A stretch of 64,000 nt of DNA from Akkermansia muciniphila (lineage in GTDB: Bacteria > Verrucomicrobiota > Verrucomicrobiia > Verrucomicrobiales > Akkermansiaceae): assembly GCF_900184965.1 (NCBI RefSeq), contig NZ_FXYA01000154.1, positions 87,744 through 151,743 of the forward strand, written 5' to 3'. Shown here in pieces: positions 25,466 to 35,444 of the stretch (position 1 is its first letter; every line of letters starts with the position of its first letter). The translations under genes and the position numbers were made by a program. Under the pieces are notes generated by a model. The model ran no database searches and was not told the DNA's origin. It saw only the letters and a list, made by a program, of their open reading frames with translations.

Positions 25466-26368
25466 ATGAAATACCTGAATCACAACCTGCTCAGCCGCCT
25501 GGGGAACCTTCCCCTGGAAGCGCGCCACAGCATGACGGGGAACGTATCCGGCCGCCACAGAAGCGCCAGCCGCGGCTCCTCCGTGGAGTTTGCGGAGTAC
25601 CGCAAATACGTGGCCGGAGACGATACGCGCCGTCTGGACTGGAAAGCGTATGCCCGGTCGGACAGGTATTACATCAAGGAGTTTGAAGCGGATACCAACC
25701 TGCGCGCCTACATCGTCATGGATCTTTCCGGCTCCATGAATTATCATCCGGAGCAGGTGGAAACCAAGTATATGCGCGCGTGCAGGCTGGCGGCCAACCT
25801 GGCTTACATCGCCATCCGGCAGGGAGACGCGGTGGGGCTGAGTTTTGCCCGGCAGACGAAGGACGACGCCACGCTGCACATCCCCGCCTCCCGCCGCCCC
25901 GCCCACCTGAACGTGCTCATCAGCCAGATGGACACGCATTACCCTAAAGGGGAAACCGTCCTTCCCGATACCCTGCATGAACTGGCGGAACGCGTCGGCC
26001 GCCGCGCCCTGGTGCTGATTTTTTCAGACCTGTTCACAGATACGGCGGAGCTTAAAAACGCCCTCCGCCACCTCCATTTCCGCAAGCATGACGTCGCCGT
26101 CTTCCATCTGGTGGACCAGCAGGAAATAGATTTTGACTTTGACCGCCCCATCCGCTTCGTGGACATGGAAGGGGGAGGCTCCCTGATTACGGAGCCGGAC
26201 CTTATCGCGGACGAGTACCGGGCGATCGTGGCCAATTATCTGGAGGAAACGCGCCGGATCTGCACGGATATCAACGCGGACTACCGCCTGGTCAGAACCG
26301 GAGATTCCCTGGAAGACGTGCTGACCGGCTTCCTGATGGGACGGCAGAAAAAGAAAACGGCCGGATAA
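25466..26368 (+). CDS. DUF58 (von Willebrand A-like) protein
   Basis: DUF58 proteins carry a vWA-like fold and are the customary partners of MoxR ATPases. The hallmark segment GSSVEFAEYRKYVAGDDTRRLDW lies at about residues 37-59. A complete metal-ion-dependent adhesion site is visible as DLSGSM (Asp86, Ser88, Ser90). There is no transmembrane segment, so it is probably cytoplasmic. The start is an ATG after a CT-rich stretch with no Shine-Dalgarno sequence. Its client or pathway is unknown; nearby pth and cell-wall genes may be only neighbours. Confidence 0.9.
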   Translation: MKYLNHNLLSRLGNLPLEARHSMTGNVSGRHRSASRGSSVEFAEYRKYVAGDDTRRLDWKAYARSDRYYIKEFEADTNLRAYIVMDLSGSMNYHPEQVETKYMRACRLAANLAYIAIRQGDAVGLSFARQTKDDATLHIPASRRPAHLNVLISQMDTHYPKGETVLPDTLHELAERVGRRALVLIFSDLFTDTAELKNALRHLHFRKHDVAVFHLVDQQEIDFDFDRPIRFVDMEGGGSLITEPDLIADEYRAIVANYLEETRRICTDINADYRLVRTGDSLEDVLTGFLMGRQKKKTAG

Positions 26369-26485
26369 AAGCCCGGCTGTCTCACGGAACGGTTGATTGC
26401 CCCGCGGAACGGATGCAGGATGCCCGTGCGCTCCCCGGATTTGCAGGCAGCGTCCGTTTTCATCTCTTTCCCTCTTTTTTCCATC

Positions 26486-27058
26486 GTGGACGTACCCGTT
26501 AAAATGATTGTGGGCCTGGGCAACCCGGGCAGAACCTATGAAGACACCCGCCATAACGCGGGGTTCATGGTGCTTGACCGCCTGGCCGCCCGGTGGGGCG
26601 CCGCGTTCAAGGCGGACAGGCAGCGCAAGTGCGAGGCGGCGGCCGGCCCCGGCGTTCTGCTGGTGAAGCCCTCCACATTCATGAATGAATCCGGCCTGTG
26701 CGTGGGCCCCATGATGCGGTTCTTCAAACTGGACCCCCGCAGCGTGTTCGTCATCCATGATGAAGTGGATTTCCCCCTGGGCGTGATGAAACTGCGGGAA
26801 AAAGGCTCCGCAGGCGGCCACAACGGCATGAAATCCCTCATCGCCCACATGGGCACCCAGGAATTCCCTCGCCTCCGTTTCGGCATCGGCCAGCCCCGGG
26901 GCAAAGGGGAAATGACAGGGCACGTGCTGGGCAAGTTCCGCCCGGAGGAACGCGAGCTTCTGGACGTGACGCTTGCCAAGGCGGCGGACGCCGTCCTGTA
27001 CGCCATGGAACACGGCATCACCAGGGCAGGCAACATTTTCAACGCCGTTCAAGGGTGA
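26486..27058 (+). CDS. pth: Peptidyl-tRNA hydrolase
   Basis: Pth recycles peptidyl-tRNA released from stalled ribosomes. The N-terminal motif VGLGNPGRTYEDTRHNAGF contains the catalytic His. PSTFMNESG, VIHDEVDFPLG and GSAGGHNGMKS are further signatures. The open frame reaches back to 26393, but that segment is not Pth-like. Two starts are possible: GTG at 26486, which follows a long pyrimidine-rich leader like other genes here, and ATG at 26504, which would begin directly at MIVGLGNPG. I favour the GTG, with moderate certainty. The product is about 190 residues, the normal size. Confidence 0.92.
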   Translation: MDVPVKMIVGLGNPGRTYEDTRHNAGFMVLDRLAARWGAAFKADRQRKCEAAAGPGVLLVKPSTFMNESGLCVGPMMRFFKLDPRSVFVIHDEVDFPLGVMKLREKGSAGGHNGMKSLIAHMGTQEFPRLRFGIGQPRGKGEMTGHVLGKFRPEERELLDVTLAKAADAVLYAMEHGITRAGNIFNAVQG

Positions 27059-27133
27059 CCGCCGCATGAAAGGCCGCCCCCGCCCGCGCCATGGCGCATG
27101 CCTTCTTTTTTCGCCCGCCCTTCATGTACGGTA

Positions 27134-27162
27134 TTGCTAAACAAACGGGAATCCGTTAGGAT
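27134..27162 (+). promoter_or_regulatory. Promoter of the GT51 penicillin-binding protein gene
   Basis: TTGCTA (27134-27139) and TAGGAT (27157-27162) are 17 bases apart, giving a leader of about 40 bases. The leader holds a short perfect palindrome, GGATTAATCC (27187-27196). Confidence 0.45.
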
Positions 27163-27208
27163 TTTCGCACGTTTTCCCTTTCCTCGGGATTAATCCTGCT
27201 TCATCTTC

Positions 27209-29734
27209 ATGGCTGAATTAAGTTCACAAGCTCCCCGCAGGCACATGCAGGCCAACAAAAGGCGGAACCCCAAGGCAAAGCCCAGGGAACGATTCTGGAG
27301 CTTTATCCGGAAGCTGGTTCTGTGGTGCCTGGTGATGGCGGTTATTGGCGCGGCCGTGGGATACTTCGGGTTCATGATGGCCTGGAAACGCTATGACAAC
27401 TGGGCGGCGGAATTTGACCTGGAACGCATCAATGACCTGGAAAAGCCCAGCATTATTTATGACCGGAACGGGGAGGAAATAGGCCGCATTTATGTGGAAA
27501 ACCGCAGCTACGTCACGCTGGACAAAATCTCCCCCGCCATGATTAATGCGCTGATTGCCCAAGAAGATTCCCGCTTCCGGGAACATCCGGGCTATGACTT
27601 CCTGGGGATTCTGCGGGCAGGCCGGGAGTATATCCACAACAGCGGGGACGCCAACCAGGGAGCCTCCTCCATCACCCAGCAGCTTGCCAGAAATGCGTAT
27701 GACCTGAAAAACCGGGCCAAAGCCAGGAATGAGGGCAGCTTTGGCCGCAAATTCGTGGAAATAGCGCTGGCGCGCCGCATTACGGAACGGTACAGCAAAG
27801 ACCAGGTGCTGGAGTTTTACCTGAACCGCGTTTACTTCGGCAGCGGGTTTTACGGCATCCGCGCCGCTTCCCTGGGCTACTTCGGCAAAGAGCCGGCGGA
27901 CCTGACCACGCGGGAGGCAGCCTCCATCGCCGCCCTGATTAAGAACCCGAACGGGCTTTCCCCCCTGAACAATCCGGCAAGCAACCTGAAATGGCGCAAC
28001 CATGTGCTCAACCGCATGGCCAAAGAAAAATACATTACGCCGGATGAAGCGGAACGCCTCTCCGCCATGGACCTGGGGCTGAACCCCAAGCCGCTGAAAC
28101 GCGGCGTCTCCCACATTTACGACCGCATTTCCTCAGAAATCACCGCATACCTGGGGGAAGAACGCGTCAATGCCGCCGGGCTTAAAATTTACACCACCAT
28201 TGACAGGCAGCTTCAGGAAGTTACCGGAAAAGCCCTGGAACAGGCCCTGGAAAACGTTGAAAAACACCCGGACTACCGTCATCAGAAGGCCGCAGACTAC
28301 CACAGCGGTTCCGCGAACAAGCCGCGTTATCTGGAAGGAGCGCTGCTGGTGGTGGACAACAAATCAGGCGCCGTCCTGGCCTACCACGGCGGCAGGGATT
28401 ACACCAGGCGCCAGTATGACGCCATCAAGGACGGAGCCCGCCCCACCGGCACCGCAATCCTCCCTTTCCTGTACGCTACAGCCTTTGACACGGGAAAAAG
28501 CCCCGTCACCCGCATCCTGGACGATGCCATTGACAACCGCCTGACGGGCATCGGCGGCTCGGAAGGAATCCTGGGGGAATGGGGAGCGGAAAACTCCAAG
28601 AACCGTTATGAAGGCATGATTACCGCCCACCGCGGCCTGTCCGCCTCCAAAATTGCCGCCTCCCTGCGCATGGGGATGGACATGGGCACGTCACCGTTCG
28701 TCAAGAAGCTGACGGATTTCGGCATTCGCAAGCCCGTAAGGGAAGCGGGAAGCACGGAAGTCAATCCCATTTACCGCCCCAAGATTTTCGTGGGCACGGA
28801 ACCCGCCTCCCTGAAAGAAATGACGCTGGCCTACACCGCCATCCCGAACGGAGGCTCCCGCCCCCAGGATATTTACTATCTGGACAGGATAGAAGATGAA
28901 GACGGTCAGCTGATCTGGGAATCCACCCAGGCGATTGAAACCAGAAACAATGCCCAGGTGCGGAAGGGGGCCACGTCCACCGCCACGGCTTTCCAGCTTC
29001 ACAACATTCTGAATTCCTCCCTGAAAAACGGTTCAGCCCGGCGCGTGGCCCCGCATCTGCCGAAAAACTTCAAGGGCGGCGTGAAAACGGGCACCACGTA
29101 CGACTTCGCGGACAACTGGCTGTTTGGCTATGACAGCCGCGTTACCTGCGGCATCTGGGTAGGCTTCCTGGAAGGGAAAAAACCCATCTATCACGGAGCT
29201 TTTTCATCAGACACCTGCGCTTCCGTGCTGGGCGCCGCCATCACGGAAGCGGAACGCCTGTTCCCCGCCGGGGAGCTGCTCCCGCCCCCCAGCGTGGAAA
29301 GGGTGGAAATCTGCCTGACCACCGGGAAAAGGGCCACGCACAGCTGCTATGACATTGACCCGTCGGATAAAAAATACCGCCGCCACACCATATTCGAGTA
29401 CCTCCGCAAGGGGGATTCCAGCCTGCCCTTCTGTGACCTCCACGGGGAGGACATTTCCGCGCCCGTTTCCACCTTCACGGCCCAGAACCGCATTCTTCCC
29501 CTGCCGCCCATCCTGCCCACCAGGCCCATCCTCCAGGGAGACGATCCCTACCACACGGAGCTGAACCAGGTCCCGGCCAACCGCAGCTTTGAGCTGCTGG
29601 GGGCTGGCGAAAACGTGCCGGAAGCCCAAGCCCTTTCCGCAGATCCCGTTTCTCCGGACCATACGGATACGAGCATTACGCTCCCGGCGCCCAAACCCAT
29701 CACCATTCCCGTCCCGGAATTCATCCACCTGTAA
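27209..29734 (+). CDS. GT51 peptidoglycan glycosyltransferase with degenerate transpeptidase domain
   Basis: This is a class A penicillin-binding-protein-like enzyme that polymerises glycan strands from lipid II. A cytoplasmic basic start and one transmembrane helix (about 35-58) lead to a GT51 domain. That domain has AQEDSRFREHPG (Glu119), GASSITQQLARN and RKFVEIALARRITERYSKDQVLEFYLNRVYFG with Glu183. The transpeptidase domain is unusual: where SxxK is expected (PGSTFKPF in relatives) it reads PTGTAILPF, with Thr415 and Leu418, and the SxN motif is Ser478-Ala-Ser480. Only KTGTT (from Lys626) is kept. It probably polymerises glycan but cannot acylate its donor in the usual way. An insertion or extension with Cys pairs follows the KTG motif. 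Confidence 0.88.
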   Translation: MAELSSQAPRRHMQANKRRNPKAKPRERFWSFIRKLVLWCLVMAVIGAAVGYFGFMMAWKRYDNWAAEFDLERINDLEKPSIIYDRNGEEIGRIYVENRSYVTLDKISPAMINALIAQEDSRFREHPGYDFLGILRAGREYIHNSGDANQGASSITQQLARNAYDLKNRAKARNEGSFGRKFVEIALARRITERYSKDQVLEFYLNRVYFGSGFYGIRAASLGYFGKEPADLTTREAASIAALIKNPNGLSPLNNPASNLKWRNHVLNRMAKEKYITPDEAERLSAMDLGLNPKPLKRGVSHIYDRISSEITAYLGEERVNAAGLKIYTTIDRQLQEVTGKALEQALENVEKHPDYRHQKAADYHSGSANKPRYLEGALLVVDNKSGAVLAYHGGRDYTRRQYDAIKDGARPTGTAILPFLYATAFDTGKSPVTRILDDAIDNRLTGIGGSEGILGEWGAENSKNRYEGMITAHRGLSASKIAASLRMGMDMGTSPFVKKLTDFGIRKPVREAGSTEVNPIYRPKIFVGTEPASLKEMTLAYTAIPNGGSRPQDIYYLDRIEDEDGQLIWESTQAIETRNNAQVRKGATSTATAFQLHNILNSSLKNGSARRVAPHLPKNFKGGVKTGTTYDFADNWLFGYDSRVTCGIWVGFLEGKKPIYHGAFSSDTCASVLGAAITEAERLFPAGELLPPPSVERVEICLTTGKRATHSCYDIDPSDKKYRRHTIFEYLRKGDSSLPFCDLHGEDISAPVSTFTAQNRILPLPPILPTRPILQGDDPYHTELNQVPANRSFELLGAGENVPEAQALSADPVSPDHTDTSITLPAPKPITIPVPEFIHL

Positions 29735-29746
29735 CTTTTTCCCCTC

Positions 29747-31189
29747 ATGCCCTCCCCATCCCAGGATACGGTAGCCTGCACATGCCCGTCATGCGGCAAT
29801 CTCTTCGCCGTGAAGGCGTCTTTTCTGGGACGCCAGGTAAAATGCCCCATCTGCACCGCTTCAGTCACAGCCACTCCGGAAGAACAGCCCACCCCGGAAA
29901 CGGAAGAACAGGATGCCGTCACGGCCGTCAAACGGGAAGAAGCGCATTCAGCATCCCCGGGCCGGATGCCTGAAGCCGCAGAAAAAGCGCCCGGAACTCC
30001 GGCTCCTGCCGCCGGGACGCCGCACCCCTCCACGGACGCCGCGCCGCGCGCGCCGCTTGCACCCAAGAAAAAGACGGACAAACGGGCCATTTCCGTTCAC
30101 GCGCCTTCCCTTCCCGGGGCCGCCGGCCCCACCACAAAAATCCGCAAACGGAAAGAGGAAAACGCCGCTCCGGCCATCGCCGCTCCGCGCAGCGCCTCCC
30201 TGGCCCCGGAAGAGCCGGAATACCAGCCCACCGCCGCGGACATCGCGCGCAGCGAACGCCGGGCCACCTGGCATATCTGGCTTTTTGTCTCAGGGTTGAT
30301 TCTGTTGCTTCTGGGCATGTTCATGTTCCTGCGCGGGAGGGATATGGAAGCGGCAAGTTCCCAAATCCTGAATATCTCAGACCGCTTTGTGGATCATGAA
30401 GCGCTTTTCTCGCAGGAAGTGAATAAAGACCTGCTGGAAAAATTGCAGCAGAGGGAACGGCAATACCGACTCATAGCCCATTCCCGCAGGGAGGAAGACC
30501 GGAAAGCGGAATCCATTTCCCCCCATATCACGGCAGCCATGAATGTACTGGCCCTCTACTGCATGGCGGGATCGGACGAAGAGAGGCTCAACCATGTCAT
30601 GAATCCCGCCGCCGTGGCTCCCAAAATGGCCTATTGGGCCTCCTACGGACAATACAAGGACTATCTGCCCCAGGAAGCGGGCAGGAGCTCCAAGAACGGA
30701 GACCTGCTTCAGATTTCCGTGCTGATGGACGACAACATGATCCGCCCGGCGATTTTCCTGTATGACCGGGATTCCGGCAAATGGAAGCTGGACTGGGAAG
30801 CCTGGGAAGGCTATTCCCCCATAACTCCGGCGGAACTGGAAGCTGAAAAACCCTCCTCCCCCGTCCCTGTCAGGATAACCCTGAGCATGTCCGGCATCTA
30901 CCAGCCGCCCTTCCTGGAGGAATCCTCCGCGGAAAGCTACCGCAACGCGTCTTATCTCAATTTCTCCCTTGAGTTCCCCAACGGGGAACGCGTGAACGCG
31001 TATGTGGACAGGTATTCCCCGCTGGCCCTGGAACTGATCAGGCTGCTTCACAACGGCCCCGTGCGCGCCTGCGTGCTCATTCATTACCCGGCAGACCTGC
31101 CCGGCAACCGGGCCGTGCTGATTGACCGGCTCCTGCACTCCGGTTGGATGAGCGACGCCACCCGCAAGCTTCTTCCCACCAATAACTGA
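29747..31189 (+). CDS. Zinc-ribbon membrane protein of unknown function
   Basis: The 480-residue protein begins with a zinc-ribbon-like motif, CPSC (Cys13, Cys16) and CPIC (Cys33, Cys36), with spacing like MJ0042/FYDLN-type ribbons. A disordered Pro/Ala/Lys-rich stretch follows to about residue 175, then one transmembrane helix near 183-205 (WLFVSGLILLLLGMFMFL). The external C-terminal region contains repeated WKLDW/ITLSMSGIY-type beta segments that I do not recognise. It starts 12 bases after the GT51 gene and ends 26 bases before the next gene, so the three look like one operon. Confidence 0.65.
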   Translation: MPSPSQDTVACTCPSCGNLFAVKASFLGRQVKCPICTASVTATPEEQPTPETEEQDAVTAVKREEAHSASPGRMPEAAEKAPGTPAPAAGTPHPSTDAAPRAPLAPKKKTDKRAISVHAPSLPGAAGPTTKIRKRKEENAAPAIAAPRSASLAPEEPEYQPTAADIARSERRATWHIWLFVSGLILLLLGMFMFLRGRDMEAASSQILNISDRFVDHEALFSQEVNKDLLEKLQQRERQYRLIAHSRREEDRKAESISPHITAAMNVLALYCMAGSDEERLNHVMNPAAVAPKMAYWASYGQYKDYLPQEAGRSSKNGDLLQISVLMDDNMIRPAIFLYDRDSGKWKLDWEAWEGYSPITPAELEAEKPSSPVPVRITLSMSGIYQPPFLEESSAESYRNASYLNFSLEFPNGERVNAYVDRYSPLALELIRLLHNGPVRACVLIHYPADLPGNRAVLIDRLLHSGWMSDATRKLLPTNN

Positions 31190-31215
31190 AAACCAAGAAC
31201 CGGTTCCCGCTTTCC

Positions 31216-32604
31216 ATGAGTTCCAAAGCATTAGCGCAAACACAGGATAAAGCCCTCCAACTCAACCTGGCTTCCACCATTTACGGCACCTTCGCGGAAA
31301 TCGGCGCCGGACAGGAAACGGCCAACTGGTTTTTCCGGGCCTCCGGAGCCGCCGGAACAGTGGCCAAAACCATCTCCGCCTATGACATGACCGTCAGCGA
31401 CACCCTGTACGGGCCGGTCAAGCGCTACGTTTCTGAAGAACGCCTCAAGGGCATGCTGGACTATGAGTTCAGCCAGCTCATCAACCGCCTGGGCCCCCAG
31501 CGCGGCAAAGACACCCGCTTCTTCGCCTTCTGCAATACGGTAAAAGTCAAGGGCTACCGGGACAACGGCCCCTGGCACGGCTGGATAGGGGTGCGCTTCC
31601 AGCTGAAACCGGAGGCAAAACCGTCCGACCTGATTATCCACGTCCGCCTGAACGACCCGGACCACGACCGCCAGATGAAGGACCTGGGCATCCTGGGCGT
31701 CAACATCCTGCACGCCGTCTTTTTCAAAAGAGACCGTCTGGAGGAATTCATTGAATCCCTGGTGGACAACCTGGACCCCCGGCTGGTGGAAATAGACGTC
31801 GTCCGTTTTGAGGGCCACGGCTTTTCCATGGTGGACAACCGCCTGTTCGCGCTCCAGCTTGTCCAATCCGGCCTGACGCCGGCCACCCTGTTCCTGGCAA
31901 ACGGCCAGGTGGCCCAGGCGGCGGATGTGCTGTACAAGCGCCCCATCGTGCTGATGAGGGGCAGTTTCAACCCCGTCTGCAATCTGCATCTGGAAGTCAT
32001 GGCCCAGGTGAAAAAAACCTTCCTCTCCCACATCAATGAGACGCAGGCGGACCGCTGCATGGAAATTTGCGAAATATCCATGAACAACCTGCTCCGCGGC
32101 GATGATGTGGACCACCTGGAATTCCTGGACCGGGCGGACAGCCTCAAGGCTCTCGGCAAAAACGTGCTGATTACCAAAATGGCCCGTTTCGACAACCTTT
32201 CCGGGCTGCTCGCGCGCTACACGCGGGAGCCCATTGCCATCGCCCTCTCCATCGGCCTGCTGAATGAGCTGTTCAAGGAAAAATGGACGGAGGATATTCC
32301 GGGCGGCATCCTGGAATCCTTCGGCCGCACCTTCCAGAACAAAACGCGCCTGTACGTCTCCCCGTGGCTCAACCGCAAATCCGGCGAATTCGTCACGGCA
32401 CGCACCTTCCGCGCCCCGGAACAGTACGTGCACCTGTACCAGCACTTCCTGGCGAACGGCCTGGTGGTGGACGTCCCCTTCTTCAATGAATTCCTGCTGC
32501 GCCATACGCCGCGGGACATCCAGCGCATGATCGCCGCGGATGAAGACGTCTGGAAAACGCTGGTTCCCGGGGAAGCGCACCGTTCCGCCCTCCATTTCCG
32601 GTAA
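31216..32604 (+). CDS. Conserved protein of unknown function, nucleotidyltransferase-like motif
   Basis: I recall this family only as a conserved bacterial protein of about 460-480 residues with inconsistent database names, and I cannot assign a reaction. Conserved-looking blocks are TFAEIGAGQETANWFFRASG, TISAYDMTVSDTLYG, FFAFCNTV, GVLGVN-like DLGILGVNILHAVFF and IVLMRGSFNPV. The last could be mistaken for, or derived from, the (H/T)xGH region of adenylyltransferases. There is no signal peptide or membrane helix, so it is probably cytoplasmic. It is the third gene of a run with the GT51 protein and the zinc-ribbon protein and is followed by a terminator. Confidence 0.65.
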   Translation: MSSKALAQTQDKALQLNLASTIYGTFAEIGAGQETANWFFRASGAAGTVAKTISAYDMTVSDTLYGPVKRYVSEERLKGMLDYEFSQLINRLGPQRGKDTRFFAFCNTVKVKGYRDNGPWHGWIGVRFQLKPEAKPSDLIIHVRLNDPDHDRQMKDLGILGVNILHAVFFKRDRLEEFIESLVDNLDPRLVEIDVVRFEGHGFSMVDNRLFALQLVQSGLTPATLFLANGQVAQAADVLYKRPIVLMRGSFNPVCNLHLEVMAQVKKTFLSHINETQADRCMEICEISMNNLLRGDDVDHLEFLDRADSLKALGKNVLITKMARFDNLSGLLARYTREPIAIALSIGLLNELFKEKWTEDIPGGILESFGRTFQNKTRLYVSPWLNRKSGEFVTARTFRAPEQYVHLYQHFLANGLVVDVPFFNEFLLRHTPRDIQRMIAADEDVWKTLVPGEAHRSALHFR

Positions 32605-32619
32605 CGTGTTTGAAGAAAA

Positions 32620-32648
32620 AGGGCTCCCGGCCTTTGGGAGTCGTTTTT
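32620..32648 (+). terminator. Intrinsic terminator after the 31216 gene
   Basis: GGCTCCC pairs with GGGAGTC (one G-T pair) around a short loop and is followed by GTTTTT. It lies about 18 bases after the stop codon and closes the three-gene run. Confidence 0.75.
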
Positions 32649-32789
32649 CGGCAGCGGATTACATTCCGGTGCATGTCGGATTTCTCTCAATCGTGGTAAA
32701 AACAGGGAAAACGGCTCTGTCCTGGCTTGAAACAGACGATCATGGAAAAGTTCCAATTTTATTAAAAGGCTTTCCATGAAAAAATAACG

Positions 32790-32820
32790 TTGACTCCGGA
32801 TATGTAAATCGTCATATATA
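32790..32820 (+). promoter_or_regulatory. Promoter of the first PEP-CTERM protein gene
   Basis: TTGACT (32790-32795) is followed after 17-19 bases by CATATA/TATATA (32813-32820). The leader before the ATG at 32868 is about 40 bases. Confidence 0.5.
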
Positions 32821-32867
32821 GCGTGGAAACGCAAATAGCGCGTTCCTGATCAACACTATTAATAACC

Positions 32868-33530
32868 ATGAAAAAATCTCTCCTTCTTTCCATTCTTGCT
32901 CTCTCCCTAACGGGTATGGCTTCCGCCGCCTCGTTTATTTTTGAGGAAAGCCAATGGACATGGAATAACACCACCGGCACTCTGGATCTTGGAGAAGCCG
33001 CTCTGACTGGCCTTCAAGACTGGACGCTGAGCGCAACCATCTCCCTCAACGGTACAAGTGGAAATAATTGGGGAAGCACCTTGCTGGCCTCCGGAGCCAA
33101 CCCCACAGCAGATTCTTTCCCGAACGGATTCCAGTTTTACATGTCCAACACCAATGGTCTGGTGACCAAAGGCATTCCCAGCAGTGACTCCGGAGGAGAG
33201 GCGACCTACGGCACTACAGCGTTTAAAACGGGTCTTATCACCATTGACATGGCCTACGATTCGTCTGCAAAATCCCTAACGTGGACCGTTTATACCCAAG
33301 GGGACAACACGGGGGAAAAACTCCTGTATGCCACTGCTACCCGCACGGAGTTGAATTCTTTTTTCCAAAACGGTCAGATCACGCAGCTGAGTTCCATGTT
33401 AAACAAAGACAACAGTTCTCCCTCTACTATTCAATCCGTCTCCATCAATATTGTTCCCGAACCGACTACAGCCGTTATGGGATTGTTAGGTATTGTTGTT
33501 CCGGCCATGCGCCGTAGGCGTCGTTCCTGA
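32868..33530 (+). CDS. Secreted PEP-CTERM protein, lectin-like
   Basis: The 220-residue protein has a clear signal peptide (MKKSLLLSILALSLTGMASA) and a single extracellular domain of beta-strand character. The segments DWTLSATISLNG and GLITIDMAYDSSAKSLTWTVY recall LamG/concanavalin-type lectin folds. It ends in a PEP-CTERM tail, VPEPTTAVMGLLGIVVPAMRRRRRS. Such tails direct exosortase processing. The ligand is unknown, and no exosortase gene lies in the window. Base composition is richer in A/T than the neighbouring metabolic genes. It is monocistronic between a promoter and a terminator. Confidence 0.8.
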   Translation: MKKSLLLSILALSLTGMASAASFIFEESQWTWNNTTGTLDLGEAALTGLQDWTLSATISLNGTSGNNWGSTLLASGANPTADSFPNGFQFYMSNTNGLVTKGIPSSDSGGEATYGTTAFKTGLITIDMAYDSSAKSLTWTVYTQGDNTGEKLLYATATRTELNSFFQNGQITQLSSMLNKDNSSPSTIQSVSINIVPEPTTAVMGLLGIVVPAMRRRRRS

Positions 33531-33615
33531 CCGATACCGGCCAAGTTGTGTGAAGAGAATCCAAATTTTTCTTATTTCACCCCTGGTATCCCGTCTCACG
33601 CTGCAGAAAACTGTC

Positions 33616-33654
33616 TCCCGTTCCGCCTCTCCCGAGGGGGACGGGATATTTTTT
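33616..33654 (+). terminator. Intrinsic terminator after the first PEP-CTERM gene
   Basis: A long imperfect stem (TCCCGTTCCGCCTC at 33616-33629 pairing with GAGGGGGACGGGA at 33634-33646) is followed by TATTTTTT. Confidence 0.7.
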
Positions 33655-33670
33655 CCACAGCTCAGCCTGA

Positions 33671-35023
<1,353 letters not shown>

Positions 35024-35051
35024 GCCTCGGCAGATCTTGATGATTTCCTTC

Positions 35052-35090
35052 AAAGCAGTCCCGCCATAACGTGCAGGACTGCTTTGTTAT
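35052..35090 (+). terminator. purA terminator
   Basis: A 10-bp perfect stem (AAAGCAGTCC at 35052-35061, GGACTGCTTT at 35076-35085) is followed by GTTATG. Confidence 0.75.
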
Positions 35091-35384
35091 GTTCAGGGTA
35101 AAAAGACAAAACACGCATTTCAACGCTTTCTCCGCAACCATTTCTCCGCGGCAACGGACATATGGAAAATTTATTTTCCGCACCGCATCTCTGTGTGAAA
35201 CGCGGCAATGCCTTCAACAAGGCCTCCAGGATGGATGCAAACGGCACCCCTGCCGCTTCCAGATCAGGAAAAAAGAAATCATCCGCAACGGTCCGGCAGA
35301 AAACGCGGCGCAACAGGCCTGGGAAAACCAGGCGTGAGATTTCCGGAAACAGGTTCGCAAACACGGCCATTTCCCGCCCGGCAA

Positions 35385-35416
35385 TAAAAAAGGAGGCGGG
35401 ATTTTTCCCGCCTCCT
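35385..35416 (-). terminator. Terminator of the second PEP-CTERM gene
   Basis: On the minus strand an 11-bp stem (AGGAGGCGGGA and its complement) around a short loop is followed by TTTTTT. Confidence 0.85.
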
Positions 35417-35444
35417 GCAAAAAAACAACAATGACTTCCGCGGC

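Larger units (their letters stand above)
35024..35444. other. Intergenic region between convergent purA and a PEP-CTERM gene
   Basis: The stretch holds one terminator near each end (35052-35090 plus, 35385-35416 minus). The 300 bases between have small open frames without recognisable features. Confidence 0.6.

Noticed and set aside
35071..35434. Small plus-strand frames between purA and the PEP-CTERM gene
   Set aside because: They lie after the purA terminator, have no promoter or ribosome site, and overlap each other.
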